Source: DATCMH01 sp036563505
GTDB taxonomy: Bacteria; Pseudomonadota; Alphaproteobacteria; Rhizobiales; Beijerinckiaceae
DNA: 64,000 bases
NCBI GenBank assembly: GCA_036563505.1
Contig: DATCMH010000012.1
Location: 1 to 64,000 of the forward strand
Direction: 5' to 3'
Under the pieces are notes generated by a model. It saw nothing but the letters and a program-made list of their open reading frames with translations, had not been told where the DNA came from and did no database searches. Positions within the stretch are counted from its first letter, which is position 1. The number at the start of each line of letters is the position of its first letter. Shown piece after piece: positions 52,242 to 59,952 of the stretch. The position numbers and the translations under genes are program-made.

Positions 52242-52941
52242 CGCTCATCATCCCGGCCGCGAAAGCGCCGCTGAGCGCCCCGACGACGATGTAGGCGTAG
52301 CCCGGCAGCGCCGCTTGAGCGGCGAGCGCCGCGAGGCCCGCCACGAGCCAGGGCAGTGCGCGCCGCGGCCCCTTCCAGATCGGGACGAGCATCGCCACGA
52401 AGAACACCGGCATGAGGAGGTCGAGGCCGAAGCGGCGCGGCTCCGGTACCAGGGCGGCGACGAGGTAGCCGGGCAGGGTCACCGCGGTCCAGGCGAACCA
52501 CAGCGTGATCCCCGTGCCGAGCATGACGCCGATGTCGCGTCCGCCCTCGGCCTGATATCGTGTGCCGACGAGCCAGCTCGCATCGGTGAAGAGGAAGAGA
52601 TTGAGGGCGTTGACGGGTTTCGGCACGCCGCGCATGGCGCTGGCGAGCGCCGCGCCCATCAGGATCATGCGTGCGTTCACCGTCGCCGTGATCGCGGCGA
52701 CGCCAAGCACCGTGGGCAGGCTCCACGCCTCGCGCCAAACCTCGAGGGCCACCATCTGGGAGGCGCCCGCGAAGACGAAGGCGCTCATGAGCACGGCCTG
52801 GTCGAGGGTGAGCCCCTTGGCTGCCGCGGCGGCTCCGAAAGCCATGCCGAACACCATGACCCCTGGCAGCAGGGGCAGGGCGCGCTGGGCGCCGAGGCGG
52901 CAGCCGGCAAGGGTGATGGTGGCTGGAGCGGTGGCGGACAC
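52225..52941 (-). CDS. azlC: AzlC family branched-chain amino acid permease
   Basis: A 238-residue inner-membrane protein of the AzlC/YgaZ family: LPGVMVFGMAFGAAA, SAFVFAGASQMVALEVW and NARMILMGAALASAM are all typical. It works with AzlD to export branched-chain amino acids. The start GTG 52941 has a purine-rich stretch just before it. An upstream in-frame ATG (53001) would add 20 Arg-rich residues and run into the leader of the divergent PPTase gene, so it is less likely. Confidence 0.86.
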   Translation of the reverse strand: MSATAPATITLAGCRLGAQRALPLLPGVMVFGMAFGAAAAAKGLTLDQAVLMSAFVFAGASQMVALEVWREAWSLPTVLGVAAITATVNARMILMGAALASAMRGVPKPVNALNLFLFTDASWLVGTRYQAEGGRDIGVMLGTGITLWFAWTAVTLPGYLVAALVPEPRRFGLDLLMPVFFVAMLVPIWKGPRRALPWLVAGLAALAAQAALPGYAYIVVGALSGAFAAGMMSDDEPR

Positions 52942-53055
52942 CGCGCGCTCTTCGCGTTTCGGCCCGACCCTCGTCAAGGCGGCCCGGCGCAGGGGGCGCA
53001 TACGGGCGGCGCCGTGATCGCCTGGGCCGATCTGCGCGCCGACCCCCGCGGAGCC

Positions 53056-53616
53056 ATGCCGGTCGAGGCGCCGGCGGCGGTTCTCCTGCTGGGCGCCGCG
53101 ACCTCGGAGCGCCGGGAGGCCCTGCGCCGCCTCGCGGCGGGGATCCTCCGTGAGCCGGGTCTCGCGCTCGTTCACCGCGACGGTTTCGCGCCCCGCGTCG
53201 CCGGGCCCGATCCGGACCGGCTACGGCTCTCGAGCGCGTCCCGCAGTCCCTTCGCCGCCCTCGCCGCCAGCCCCTGGCCGATCGGGATCGACGTCGAGGT
53301 GGTGGACGAGCGCGCCGAGCCGCCCTGGGGGGTGCTCCATCCGGCCGAGCGGCACCATCTCCGGGCGCTCGCCGCGGAGAGCCGCGCGGTCGCCGCCGCC
53401 CGGCTGTGGTCCGTGAAGGAGGCCTACCTCAAGGCGATCCGGCGCGGTCTGTCCCGTGACCCCGCCAGCTTCGCGGTGCTGGGCCTCAACGGCGCGCGGC
53501 CGCTGATCGACGATCCCCTCGCCCCCGCGCCCGTGGTCCACCTCGCGACTCGGACGATCGCGGCGGGCGAAACCACAGCGATGGTCGCCGTGGTCGTTCT
53601 CGGGAGGAGCCCGTAA
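53056..53616 (+). CDS. 4'-Phosphopantetheinyl transferase (Sfp superfamily)
   Basis: A 186-residue enzyme that attaches the phosphopantetheine arm of CoA to carrier proteins. The Mg2+-binding PIGIDVEVVDE and the WSVKEAYLKAIRRGL motifs are both complete. It is short for a Sfp-type protein (usually 210-240), with a reduced N-terminal half. Type III PKS needs no carrier protein, so the nearby PKS is not its client. ATG 53056 was chosen; GTG 53014 is a possible earlier start. Confidence 0.85.
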   Translation: MPVEAPAAVLLLGAATSERREALRRLAAGILREPGLALVHRDGFAPRVAGPDPDRLRLSSASRSPFAALAASPWPIGIDVEVVDERAEPPWGVLHPAERHHLRALAAESRAVAAARLWSVKEAYLKAIRRGLSRDPASFAVLGLNGARPLIDDPLAPAPVVHLATRTIAAGETTAMVAVVVLGRSP

Positions 53617-53644
53617 CACGCGGGGCTCGGGAGCTCCCGCCGGC

Positions 53645-54307
53645 TCAGGTGCGCAGGTAGGGATAGACCTCGACGAACCCGCGATAGACCATCTCGAGCG
53701 CGACGTAGAGGATCACCACGAGACCGACATAGGCGATCCAACGATGGCGCTGGAGCAGCCGCGCGATGTACGAGGCCGCGAGGCCCATCAGGGCGATCGA
53801 GAGCACGAGGCCGAAGACGAGCACCCAGGGGTGATCGCGCGACGCGCCGGCCACCGCGAGCACGTTGTCGAGGGACATCGATACGTCGGCGATAACGATC
53901 TGCCAGGCGGCCTGGGCGAAGGTCTTGCGCTGCGCGTTCAGGATGGGCGCCGGCTCCCGGCCTTCCGCCACGGCCAGCGCGGCTTCCGCCGCCTCGTCGT
54001 CGTGATGGGGCTGGCGCAGCTCCCGCCACATCTTCCAGCACACCCAGAGCAGAAGGACGCCGCCCGCGAGCAGGAGGCCGACGATCTGCAGCAGCTGGGT
54101 CGTGAGCGCGGCGAAGATGATGCGCAGCACCGTCGCGGCGACGATGCCGATCAGGATCGCCCTGGCCCGCTGCTCCTTGGGCAGGCCAGCCGCGGCGAGA
54201 CCGATCACGATGGCGTTGTCGCCGGCGAGGACCAGGTCGATCATCACGACCTGGAAGAAGGCGGTCATGACCGAACTGGAGAACAATTCACTCATGGGGC
54301 TGCTCAT
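53645..54307 (-). CDS. TerC family integral membrane protein (YjbE-like)
   Basis: A 220-residue membrane protein with seven hydrophobic segments. The acidic TerC motifs are DLVLAGDNAIVIGLAA in the first half and DVSMSLDNVLAVAG in the second, each with Asp and Asn inside the membrane. Members export Mn2+ or other cations, or confer tellurite resistance. A cytoplasmic loop of about 45 residues (DDEAAEAALAVAEGRE) joins the halves. The bases around the start are tandemly duplicated (CAGCCCCATGA twice), so ATG 54307 and ATG 54295 are both possible starts. Confidence 0.88.
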   Translation of the reverse strand: MSSPMSELFSSSVMTAFFQVVMIDLVLAGDNAIVIGLAAAGLPKEQRARAILIGIVAATVLRIIFAALTTQLLQIVGLLLAGGVLLLWVCWKMWRELRQPHHDDEAAEAALAVAEGREPAPILNAQRKTFAQAAWQIVIADVSMSLDNVLAVAGASRDHPWVLVFGLVLSIALMGLAASYIARLLQRHRWIAYVGLVVILYVALEMVYRGFVEVYPYLRT

Positions 54308-54539
54308 TCATGGGGCTGCGCCTCTCTTGAGGGCGGTCGAGGGCAGGCCCTGAGCGGGGCGGCCGCGACGCTCGGGTTCAGAAGGCGTGAACCGGCAGAC
54401 GTGGCCACGCAGGCGCTCGAAGGCGACCCTGGGCGGTCGTCCAGTCCGACATCGCGGCGTCCGAGAACGCCGCCAGAGGGGCCCGGCCTGGCGGAGCCTC
54501 CTGTACCGGAAGCTCGCCGGCCGTCAATGGGGAAGGGAA

Positions 54540-54870
54540 TGCAATCGCGCGACCGGCGGGGTGGCTTCCGCCCTCGCGGGAGAAGATGCGCTTCGAAGGA
54601 GGGCGGATGAGAGGGTGGTTGCCATAGGTCCGAGTACCGGAAGCCCCCCTTCACCCCCGCTTCGCCTTTGGCTTCGCTTGCTCGCACGGAACGCACGTTC
54701 CGCGCGAGCCCTCTCCCCGCAAGCGGGGCGAGGAGAGACGCGCACCATCGCTTTCTGATCACACGAACAGAGCCGAGACCCGGACGCCATCACCTCTCCC
54801 CGCTGTGCGGGGAGAGGGCTTCGCCTGCGCACCGGCAGGCGAAGCAAGCGCGTCAGCGCGAGGGTGCGGG
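54540..54870. repeat. Dispersed GC-rich repeats in a 625-bp gap
   Basis: The gap from the TerC gene to the hydrolase (54308-54932) has no supportable gene. Its second half is packed with units of the dispersed repeat family. They include a CCCTCGCGGGAGAAG ... GGCGGATGAGAGGG copy near 54572, a CTCTCCCCGCAAGCGGGGCGAGGAG hairpin near 54712 (written here by its ends CTCTCCCCGC and GCGGGGCGAG), and a CTCTCCCCGCTGTGCGGGGA hairpin near 54793. The first half, up to 54540, shows nothing recognisable. Confidence 0.65.
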
Positions 54871-54932
54871 GGAGCCGGGCAAAAACCCCGAGCGCTACCG
54901 ATGCCGAACACCTTCCCGCAAGCCTCCACACA

Positions 54933-55835
54933 TCAGGACGCGAAAAAATCCTCGAACGCCTCGGCGACCGCGTCCGGCAACTCCTCTGCGAGGTAATGCC
55001 CGCCCGGCAAGGCCCGGCCCCGGACGTCCGCGGCCCGGCGCTGCCACAGGGCGAGCACGTCGAAGCAGCAGTGCACCACGCCGTGCTCGCCCCAGAGCGC
55101 CAAGAGCGGCTGCCTCATCTTGCGATCGCCGTCGGCAATGTCGTGGGCGAGGTCGATCGAGGCTGCCGCGCGGTAATCCTCGCAACTCGCCCGGATCGTC
55201 TCCGGGTCGCGGAAGCAGCGCAGGTACTCGTCGATCGCCTCGGGCGCGAAGGGGGTGAGGCCCGCGCTGCCCGACCCACACTTCTTGAGCCAGTAGGCGT
55301 CCGGGTCTGCGCCGATCATCCGCTCCGGGAAGGGCGCGGGCTGGATGAGGAAGAACCAGTGCCAATAGCCGCGGGCGAAAGCCTCGGTCGTGCCGCGGTA
55401 CATCTCGCGGGTGGGAGCGATGTCGAGGGTGGCCACTTTCACCACCCGCTCGGGGTGGTCGAGGGCAAGCCGATGGGCGACGCGGCCGCCGCGGTCATGG
55501 CCGGCGACGTGGAAGCGGTCGTGCCCGAGCGCGCTCATCACCGCTGCCATGTCCGCCGCCATGGCGCGCTTGGAATAGGAAGTATGGTCTGACGCGGAGG
55601 GCGGCCTGCCGCTGTCGCCGTAGCCGCGAAGATCCGCGCAGACCAGGGTGAAACGCCGGGCGAGCCGCGGCGCCAGTTTGTGCCACATGGCGTGCGTCTG
55701 CGGGTAGCCGTGCAGCAGGAGGAGCGGCGGGCCCTTGCCCCCGACCCTCGCATGGATACGGCAGCCCGGCACCGCCAACTCGAGGCGGCTGAAGCCAGGG
55801 AACAGGTCGGGACGGGTCTGCGGCTCGATCGGCAT
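54933..55835 (-). CDS. Alpha/beta hydrolase, fluoroacetate dehalogenase-like
   Basis: A 300-residue alpha/beta hydrolase that fits the fluoroacetate dehalogenase (FAc-DEX/DehH1) family along its length. The nucleophile is D114 in GHDRGGRVAHRLALDHPE, with the two carboxylate-binding Arg of that motif kept. The halide-pocket pair H159-W160 is in YWHWFF, the acid Asp is in TLDIAPT, and H280 is in PGGHYLAEE. The oxyanion segment is LLLLHGYPQTHAMW. The spacing equals the Rhodopseudomonas enzyme with a 4-residue offset. It would hydrolyse fluoro- or chloroacetate to glycolate, though epoxide hydrolases share much of this plan. ATG 55835 gives the right length. Confidence 0.8.
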   Translation of the reverse strand: MPIEPQTRPDLFPGFSRLELAVPGCRIHARVGGKGPPLLLLHGYPQTHAMWHKLAPRLARRFTLVCADLRGYGDSGRPPSASDHTSYSKRAMAADMAAVMSALGHDRFHVAGHDRGGRVAHRLALDHPERVVKVATLDIAPTREMYRGTTEAFARGYWHWFFLIQPAPFPERMIGADPDAYWLKKCGSGSAGLTPFAPEAIDEYLRCFRDPETIRASCEDYRAAASIDLAHDIADGDRKMRQPLLALWGEHGVVHCCFDVLALWQRRAADVRGRALPGGHYLAEELPDAVAEAFEDFFAS

Positions 55836-55994
55836 GACCCGAGGGTGGCCCGCCCACGCCCTACGCCGCAAGGGATAAGCGGCCATCGCCGGCCGGAGGC
55901 GCTTGATCCTGCCGCTTTCCCTGGTGCACAACTTCGACCGACATAAGAACATCAAGGTGTCCGCGACCGAGACGCCCTGAGGGAGGTTGCCGTC

Positions 55995-56657
55995 ATGACT
56001 TCGCAACCCGAGCGGGCGGCCGAGCCGCGCTCCGGCCCGATCCGCGATACGCAGAGCCTCGTCGCAGGTCTGGCCCTCATCGCGCTGGCGGCCTTCGCGG
56101 TCTGGGCCATCAGCAACCTGCCTCAAGGCACACTGCGCCAGATGGGACCGGCGATGCTGCCCCGCTGGCTCGCCATCGGCGTCGGCCTGTGTGGCCTCGC
56201 CCTCCTGATCTCCGCCTTTACGGCGGTCGGGCCGGCGCTCGAGCGCTGGTCCTTGCGCGGCCCGGTCTTCGTCATCCTGGCGATCTTCGTCTTCGCCGTG
56301 ACGATCCGGCCCTTCCCGATCGGCCCCCTCTCGACGCCGGGCCTCGGTCTCATCGCGGCGGGGCCGCTCGCCATCATTATCGGCGGTTTCGCCACCCCAG
56401 AGGCGCGACTGCGCGACCTCGTGATCCTCGCGCTCGCGCTCACCGCCTTCTGCATGGTGCTGTTCGGAGATCTCCTGAACCTGCCGATCCCGATGTTCCC
56501 GCAGGCTCTGTCCGACCTGTTCCCGCAGACTGTGTCGAACGACAACCGGCTGCGCAGCGTCGCCGGCCTGATGGCGCTGACGGCCCTCGCCATCTTCCTC
56601 GTCACGCACCGGTCCAGCCGCCCGGCCGACGTCGCGCACCACACGGGGCAGGTCTGA
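55995..56657 (+). CDS. tctB: Tripartite tricarboxylate transporter, TctB small membrane subunit
   Basis: A 220-residue membrane protein with about five hydrophobic segments and the TctB features LPRWLAIGVGLCGLALL and a long loop before the last helix. It forms the membrane part of a three-part uptake system with TctA. It heads the operon tctB-tctA, sharing one base with the tctA ATG (TGATG). It is divergent from the dehalogenase-like gene, 159 bp apart. Confidence 0.85.
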   Translation: MTSQPERAAEPRSGPIRDTQSLVAGLALIALAAFAVWAISNLPQGTLRQMGPAMLPRWLAIGVGLCGLALLISAFTAVGPALERWSLRGPVFVILAIFVFAVTIRPFPIGPLSTPGLGLIAAGPLAIIIGGFATPEARLRDLVILALALTAFCMVLFGDLLNLPIPMFPQALSDLFPQTVSNDNRLRSVAGLMALTALAIFLVTHRSSRPADVAHHTGQV

Positions 56658-58201
56658 TGGGTGACCTTTTCGCCAATCTGGGTCTCGGCTTCGCCACGGT
56701 CCTGAGCCTCTCGCCGGTGGACCTGCCGGGCCTCGGCCCGACGTCGCTGCCGGTCAACATCCTGCTCTGCTTCATCGGCTGCCTCGTCGGTACGCTCATC
56801 GGCGTGCTGCCCGGCGTCGGCCCCATCGCGACGATCGCGATGCTCCTGCCGATCACCTTCAAGTTCGACCCGACCGGCGCCCTCATCATGCTGGCGGGCA
56901 TCTATTACGGCGCGCAGTACGGCGGCTCGACGACGGCGATCCTCGTCAACATCCCCGGCGAGGCGACCTCCGTCGTCACGACGCTGGACGGCCACCAGAT
57001 GGCGCGCCAGGGCCGGGCGGGCGTGGCGCTCGGCATGGCGGCGATCGGCTCGTTCTTCGCGGGCTGCGTCGCCACCGTGCTCATCGCCGCGCTCGGCGCG
57101 CCCCTGACCCGGCTCGCCCTCATCTTCGGCCCGGCGGAATACTTCTCGCTGATGATCATGGGCCTCGTCTTCGCGGTGGTGCTGGCCCGCGGCTCGATCC
57201 TCAAAGCCGTGGCGATGATCCTGCTCGGCATCCTGCTCTCGACGGTCGGCACCGACCTCGAGACGGGGCAGGAGCGCATGACCTTCGGGCTGCAGTTCCT
57301 CTCCGACGGCATCGATTTTGCCGTGCTCGCCATGGGGCTCTTCGGCATCGCCGAGATCCTGCGCAACCTCGACAACGTCGAGACCCGCGACGTGGTCAAG
57401 CAAGCGATCGGCCGGTTGCTGCCCTCAAGGGAGGACCTGCGCCAATCCATCGCGCCGATCCTGCGCGGCACGGCGATCGGCTCGATCCTCGGTATCCTAC
57501 CGGGCAACGGCGCGGTGCTCGGGCCCTTCGCGGCCTACACGGTGGAGAAGAAGCTGGCGAAGGACCCCCGCCGCTTCGGGCGCGGCGCCATCGAGGGTGT
57601 GGCGGGGCCGGAATCGGCCAACAACGCCGGCGCGCAGACCTCCTTCATCCCGCTGCTCACCCTCGGCATCCCGCCGAACGCGGTGATGGCGCTCATGGTC
57701 GGCGCCATGACGATCCACGGCATCATCCCCGGCCCCCAGGTGATGACGAAGAACCCCAACCTCTTCTGGGGCATGATCGCCTCGATGTGGGTGGGCAACC
57801 TGATGCTGCTCATCATCAACCTGCCGCTCGTGGGCCTGTGGGTGCGCCTCCTCAAGGTGCCCTACCGCCTGATGTTCCCGGCGATCCTGATGTTCTGCTG
57901 CATCGGCATCTACTCCATCAACTCGCTGCCCACCGACGTGATGTTCATCGCCTTCTTCGGGCTCGTCGGCTACGCGCTCATCAAGTTCGGCTTCGAGCCG
58001 GCGCCGCTGCTGCTTGGCTTCGTGCTCGGCAAGCTGATGGAGGAGAACCTGCGCCGGGCGCTCATCATCTCCCGCGGCGACATGATGACCTTCCTCGAGC
58101 GAGGCGTCTCGGCAGGTCTCCTCGCGGTGGCGCTCATCATGCTGATCATCGCCCTTCTGCCGACGATCCAGAAGCGGCGGGACGAGGTCTTCACGGAGTA
58201 G
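56657..58201 (+). CDS. tctA: Tripartite tricarboxylate transporter, TctA large permease
   Basis: A 514-residue permease with about 11-12 membrane helices. TctA marks are GCLVGTLIGVLPGVGPIATIAMLLP (key bases GVLPGVGP), YYGAQYGGSTTAILVNIPGE and PESANNAGAQTSFIPLLTLGIP (key NNAGAQ). It moves carboxylates delivered by the periplasmic TctC protein, driven by an ion gradient. The ATG shares a base with the tctB stop. The matching binding protein gene lies about 600 bp further on, behind a DMT-type gene. Confidence 0.94.
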   Translation: MGDLFANLGLGFATVLSLSPVDLPGLGPTSLPVNILLCFIGCLVGTLIGVLPGVGPIATIAMLLPITFKFDPTGALIMLAGIYYGAQYGGSTTAILVNIPGEATSVVTTLDGHQMARQGRAGVALGMAAIGSFFAGCVATVLIAALGAPLTRLALIFGPAEYFSLMIMGLVFAVVLARGSILKAVAMILLGILLSTVGTDLETGQERMTFGLQFLSDGIDFAVLAMGLFGIAEILRNLDNVETRDVVKQAIGRLLPSREDLRQSIAPILRGTAIGSILGILPGNGAVLGPFAAYTVEKKLAKDPRRFGRGAIEGVAGPESANNAGAQTSFIPLLTLGIPPNAVMALMVGAMTIHGIIPGPQVMTKNPNLFWGMIASMWVGNLMLLIINLPLVGLWVRLLKVPYRLMFPAILMFCCIGIYSINSLPTDVMFIAFFGLVGYALIKFGFEPAPLLLGFVLGKLMEENLRRALIISRGDMMTFLERGVSAGLLAVALIMLIIALLPTIQKRRDEVFTE

Positions 58202-58274
58202 GGTCCGCCAGAACCAGGCTGTCCAGAACCAAGCCGCCGGTCCCGCGTTGTTCGCAGCGGCACGGGAACCGGCG

Positions 58275-58718
58275 ATGGCATTCCTCTACGGCTTCGCGGT
58301 GGTCGCGGGCCTCCTCAACGCCCTGCAGTCGGGCGCGAACTCCACTCTGGCGAAGACGCTCGGGCAGCCCTTTGCGGCGGCCCTCGTCATCGTGGCAGTG
58401 AGCGCCACGGGCCTTCTCGTCGCGGGGCTCGTCTCGGGCCAGCTTCACTTGCCGGAAGCGCAAGGGTGGCGGTCCGTCCCGTGGTGGGGCTGGATCGGCG
58501 GGTTGATGGGCGCCGTCTTCGTGATGTCGCAGCTTCTCGTCGCGCAACGGATCGGCGCCGCGCCCTATCTCGGCCTCACGGTCACCGCGGCCGTCATCGG
58601 ATCGCTGGTGCTCGACCATTTCGGGCTGATGGGCTTCAAGCAGCACGCGGCCGGATGGGGGCGGCTGGCGGGCGCCGCCCTGATGATCGCCGGCGTCGGC
58701 CTGATCGCGCGCAGTTGA
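58275..58718 (+). CDS. DMT-superfamily membrane protein (DUF606/YdcZ-like)
   Basis: A 147-residue protein with four to five hydrophobic helices, starting MAFLYGFAVVAGLLNALQSGANSTLAK, cut here at LLNALQSGAN for its key part. The N-terminal NALQSGANSTL and the WWGWIGGLMGAVFV segment mark the DUF606 (YdcZ) branch of small drug/metabolite-type transporters. It lies between tctA and tctC on the same strand, an unusual insertion into a tct operon. An upstream in-frame start would add nine residues. Confidence 0.85.
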   Translation: MAFLYGFAVVAGLLNALQSGANSTLAKTLGQPFAAALVIVAVSATGLLVAGLVSGQLHLPEAQGWRSVPWWGWIGGLMGAVFVMSQLLVAQRIGAAPYLGLTVTAAVIGSLVLDHFGLMGFKQHAAGWGRLAGAALMIAGVGLIARS

Positions 58719-58816
58719 GCGGGACGCTTTAACCGAACGGCAACCTTCGCGCTTGTCGCGCGATCCCACCCGTTACATATGAGCCGGACAAGAAATCGAC
58801 CCGGAGGGAAGTACCT

Positions 58817-59797
58817 GTGAAGCATCTCATTCTCGCGGCGACCGCCGCCCTTGGCCTCGCCGTGGCATCGGGGTCTGCCCACGCCCAAGCCTATCCGCAG
58901 CGCCCCATCACCATGGTCGTGCCCTTCGCCGCCGGCGGGCCCACCGACATCGTCGCCCGCATCGTCGGCGACCACATGTCGAAGGTGCTCGGCCAGCAGA
59001 TCGTGGTCGAGAACGTCGCCGGCGCCGGCGGCACCACGGGCATCACCCGCGCGAGCCAGGCGCAGGGCGACGGCTACACTATCATGATGGGCCATATGGG
59101 CACCCACGGCGCCGCGCCGGCCCTCTATCCCAACCTGAAATACGACCCGGCCAAGGATTTTCAGCCGATCGGCCTCGCCGCCGGCACGCCCATCGTCATC
59201 GTGGCGAAGAAGGACTTCCCGGCCGCCGACCTCAAGAGCTTCCTGGAATATGCCAAGGCGAACCAGACGAAGCTGAACATGGCCCATGCCGGCGTCGGCT
59301 CGGTTTCCCACTCCACGGGCATCCTGTTCACGTCCACCATCGACATCAAGCCGACGATGGTCGCCTACCGCGGCACCGGCCCGGCGCTCAACGACCTGAT
59401 GGCCAACACGGTCGACTTCATGACCGACCAGATCGTCAACGTGGCGAGCCAGATCCAGGGCGGCACCATCAAGGCCTACGCCATCGCGACGCCTGAGCGC
59501 TCGCCGGCCCTGCCGAATGTGCCCACCACCAAGGAAGCCGGCCTCAACGGCTACGAGGTCTCGGCCTGGAACGCGATCTTTGCTCCGAAGAGCACGCCGA
59601 AGGAGGTCGTGGCCAAGCTCAACGACGCCCTCGTCAAGGCGCTCGACGACGAGAACACCCGCAAGCGCCTGCTGGAGCTCGGCGGCGTGATTCCGGAAAA
59701 GGATGGGCGCTCGCCCGAGGCGCTACAGAAGCTCGTCGAGAGCGAGGTAGCGCGCTGGACGCCTGTGCTGAAGGCGGCGGGCGCCGTCGCCAATTGA
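58817..59797 (+). CDS. tctC: Tripartite tricarboxylate transporter substrate-binding protein (TctC/Bug family)
   Basis: A 326-residue periplasmic binding protein. A signal peptide is cleaved near SAHAQ (about residue 24). The Bug-family start YPQRPITMVVPFAAGGPTD carries the carboxylate-binding loop; a second ligand loop is MVAYRGTGPALNDLM. It captures a carboxylate and hands it to TctA-TctB. The good ribosome site GGAGGGAAG lies before the ATG. Specificity cannot be read from sequence. Confidence 0.92.
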   Translation: MKHLILAATAALGLAVASGSAHAQAYPQRPITMVVPFAAGGPTDIVARIVGDHMSKVLGQQIVVENVAGAGGTTGITRASQAQGDGYTIMMGHMGTHGAAPALYPNLKYDPAKDFQPIGLAAGTPIVIVAKKDFPAADLKSFLEYAKANQTKLNMAHAGVGSVSHSTGILFTSTIDIKPTMVAYRGTGPALNDLMANTVDFMTDQIVNVASQIQGGTIKAYAIATPERSPALPNVPTTKEAGLNGYEVSAWNAIFAPKSTPKEVVAKLNDALVKALDDENTRKRLLELGGVIPEKDGRSPEALQKLVESEVARWTPVLKAAGAVAN

Positions 59798-59815
59798 TCG
59801 GGATCTAAAGATCAG

Positions 59816-59852
59816 GCGAGGGTGGTGAGCCGAGCCGCCACCCTCGCACTTC
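59816..59852 (+). terminator. Terminator after tctC
   Basis: A perfect 10-bp stem, GCGAGGGTGG/CCACCCTCGC, with a 12-base loop is followed by ACTTCTT. It starts 19 bp past the tctC stop and separates the transporter from the chemoreceptor gene. Confidence 0.65.
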
Positions 59853-59952
59853 TTCAGCTTTCGACCGCGCCGCTTAGCCGGCGCTTAACTCTACGGAAAC
59901 AGCTCTCTGGCAAGTTGCCGGCGCACTCCTCATCGCGCCGGGACGCCAGCCC

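Noticed and set aside
55915..55935. A further TGC/PhaR-like box (GCACAA) before tctB
   Set aside because: Only the GCACAA half matches; the inner RNYGCA part is absent.
54933..56642. A 569-codon version of the hydrolase gene
   Set aside because: The extra N-terminal 269 codons are antisense to tctB and unlike any hydrolase; ATG 55835 fits the family length.
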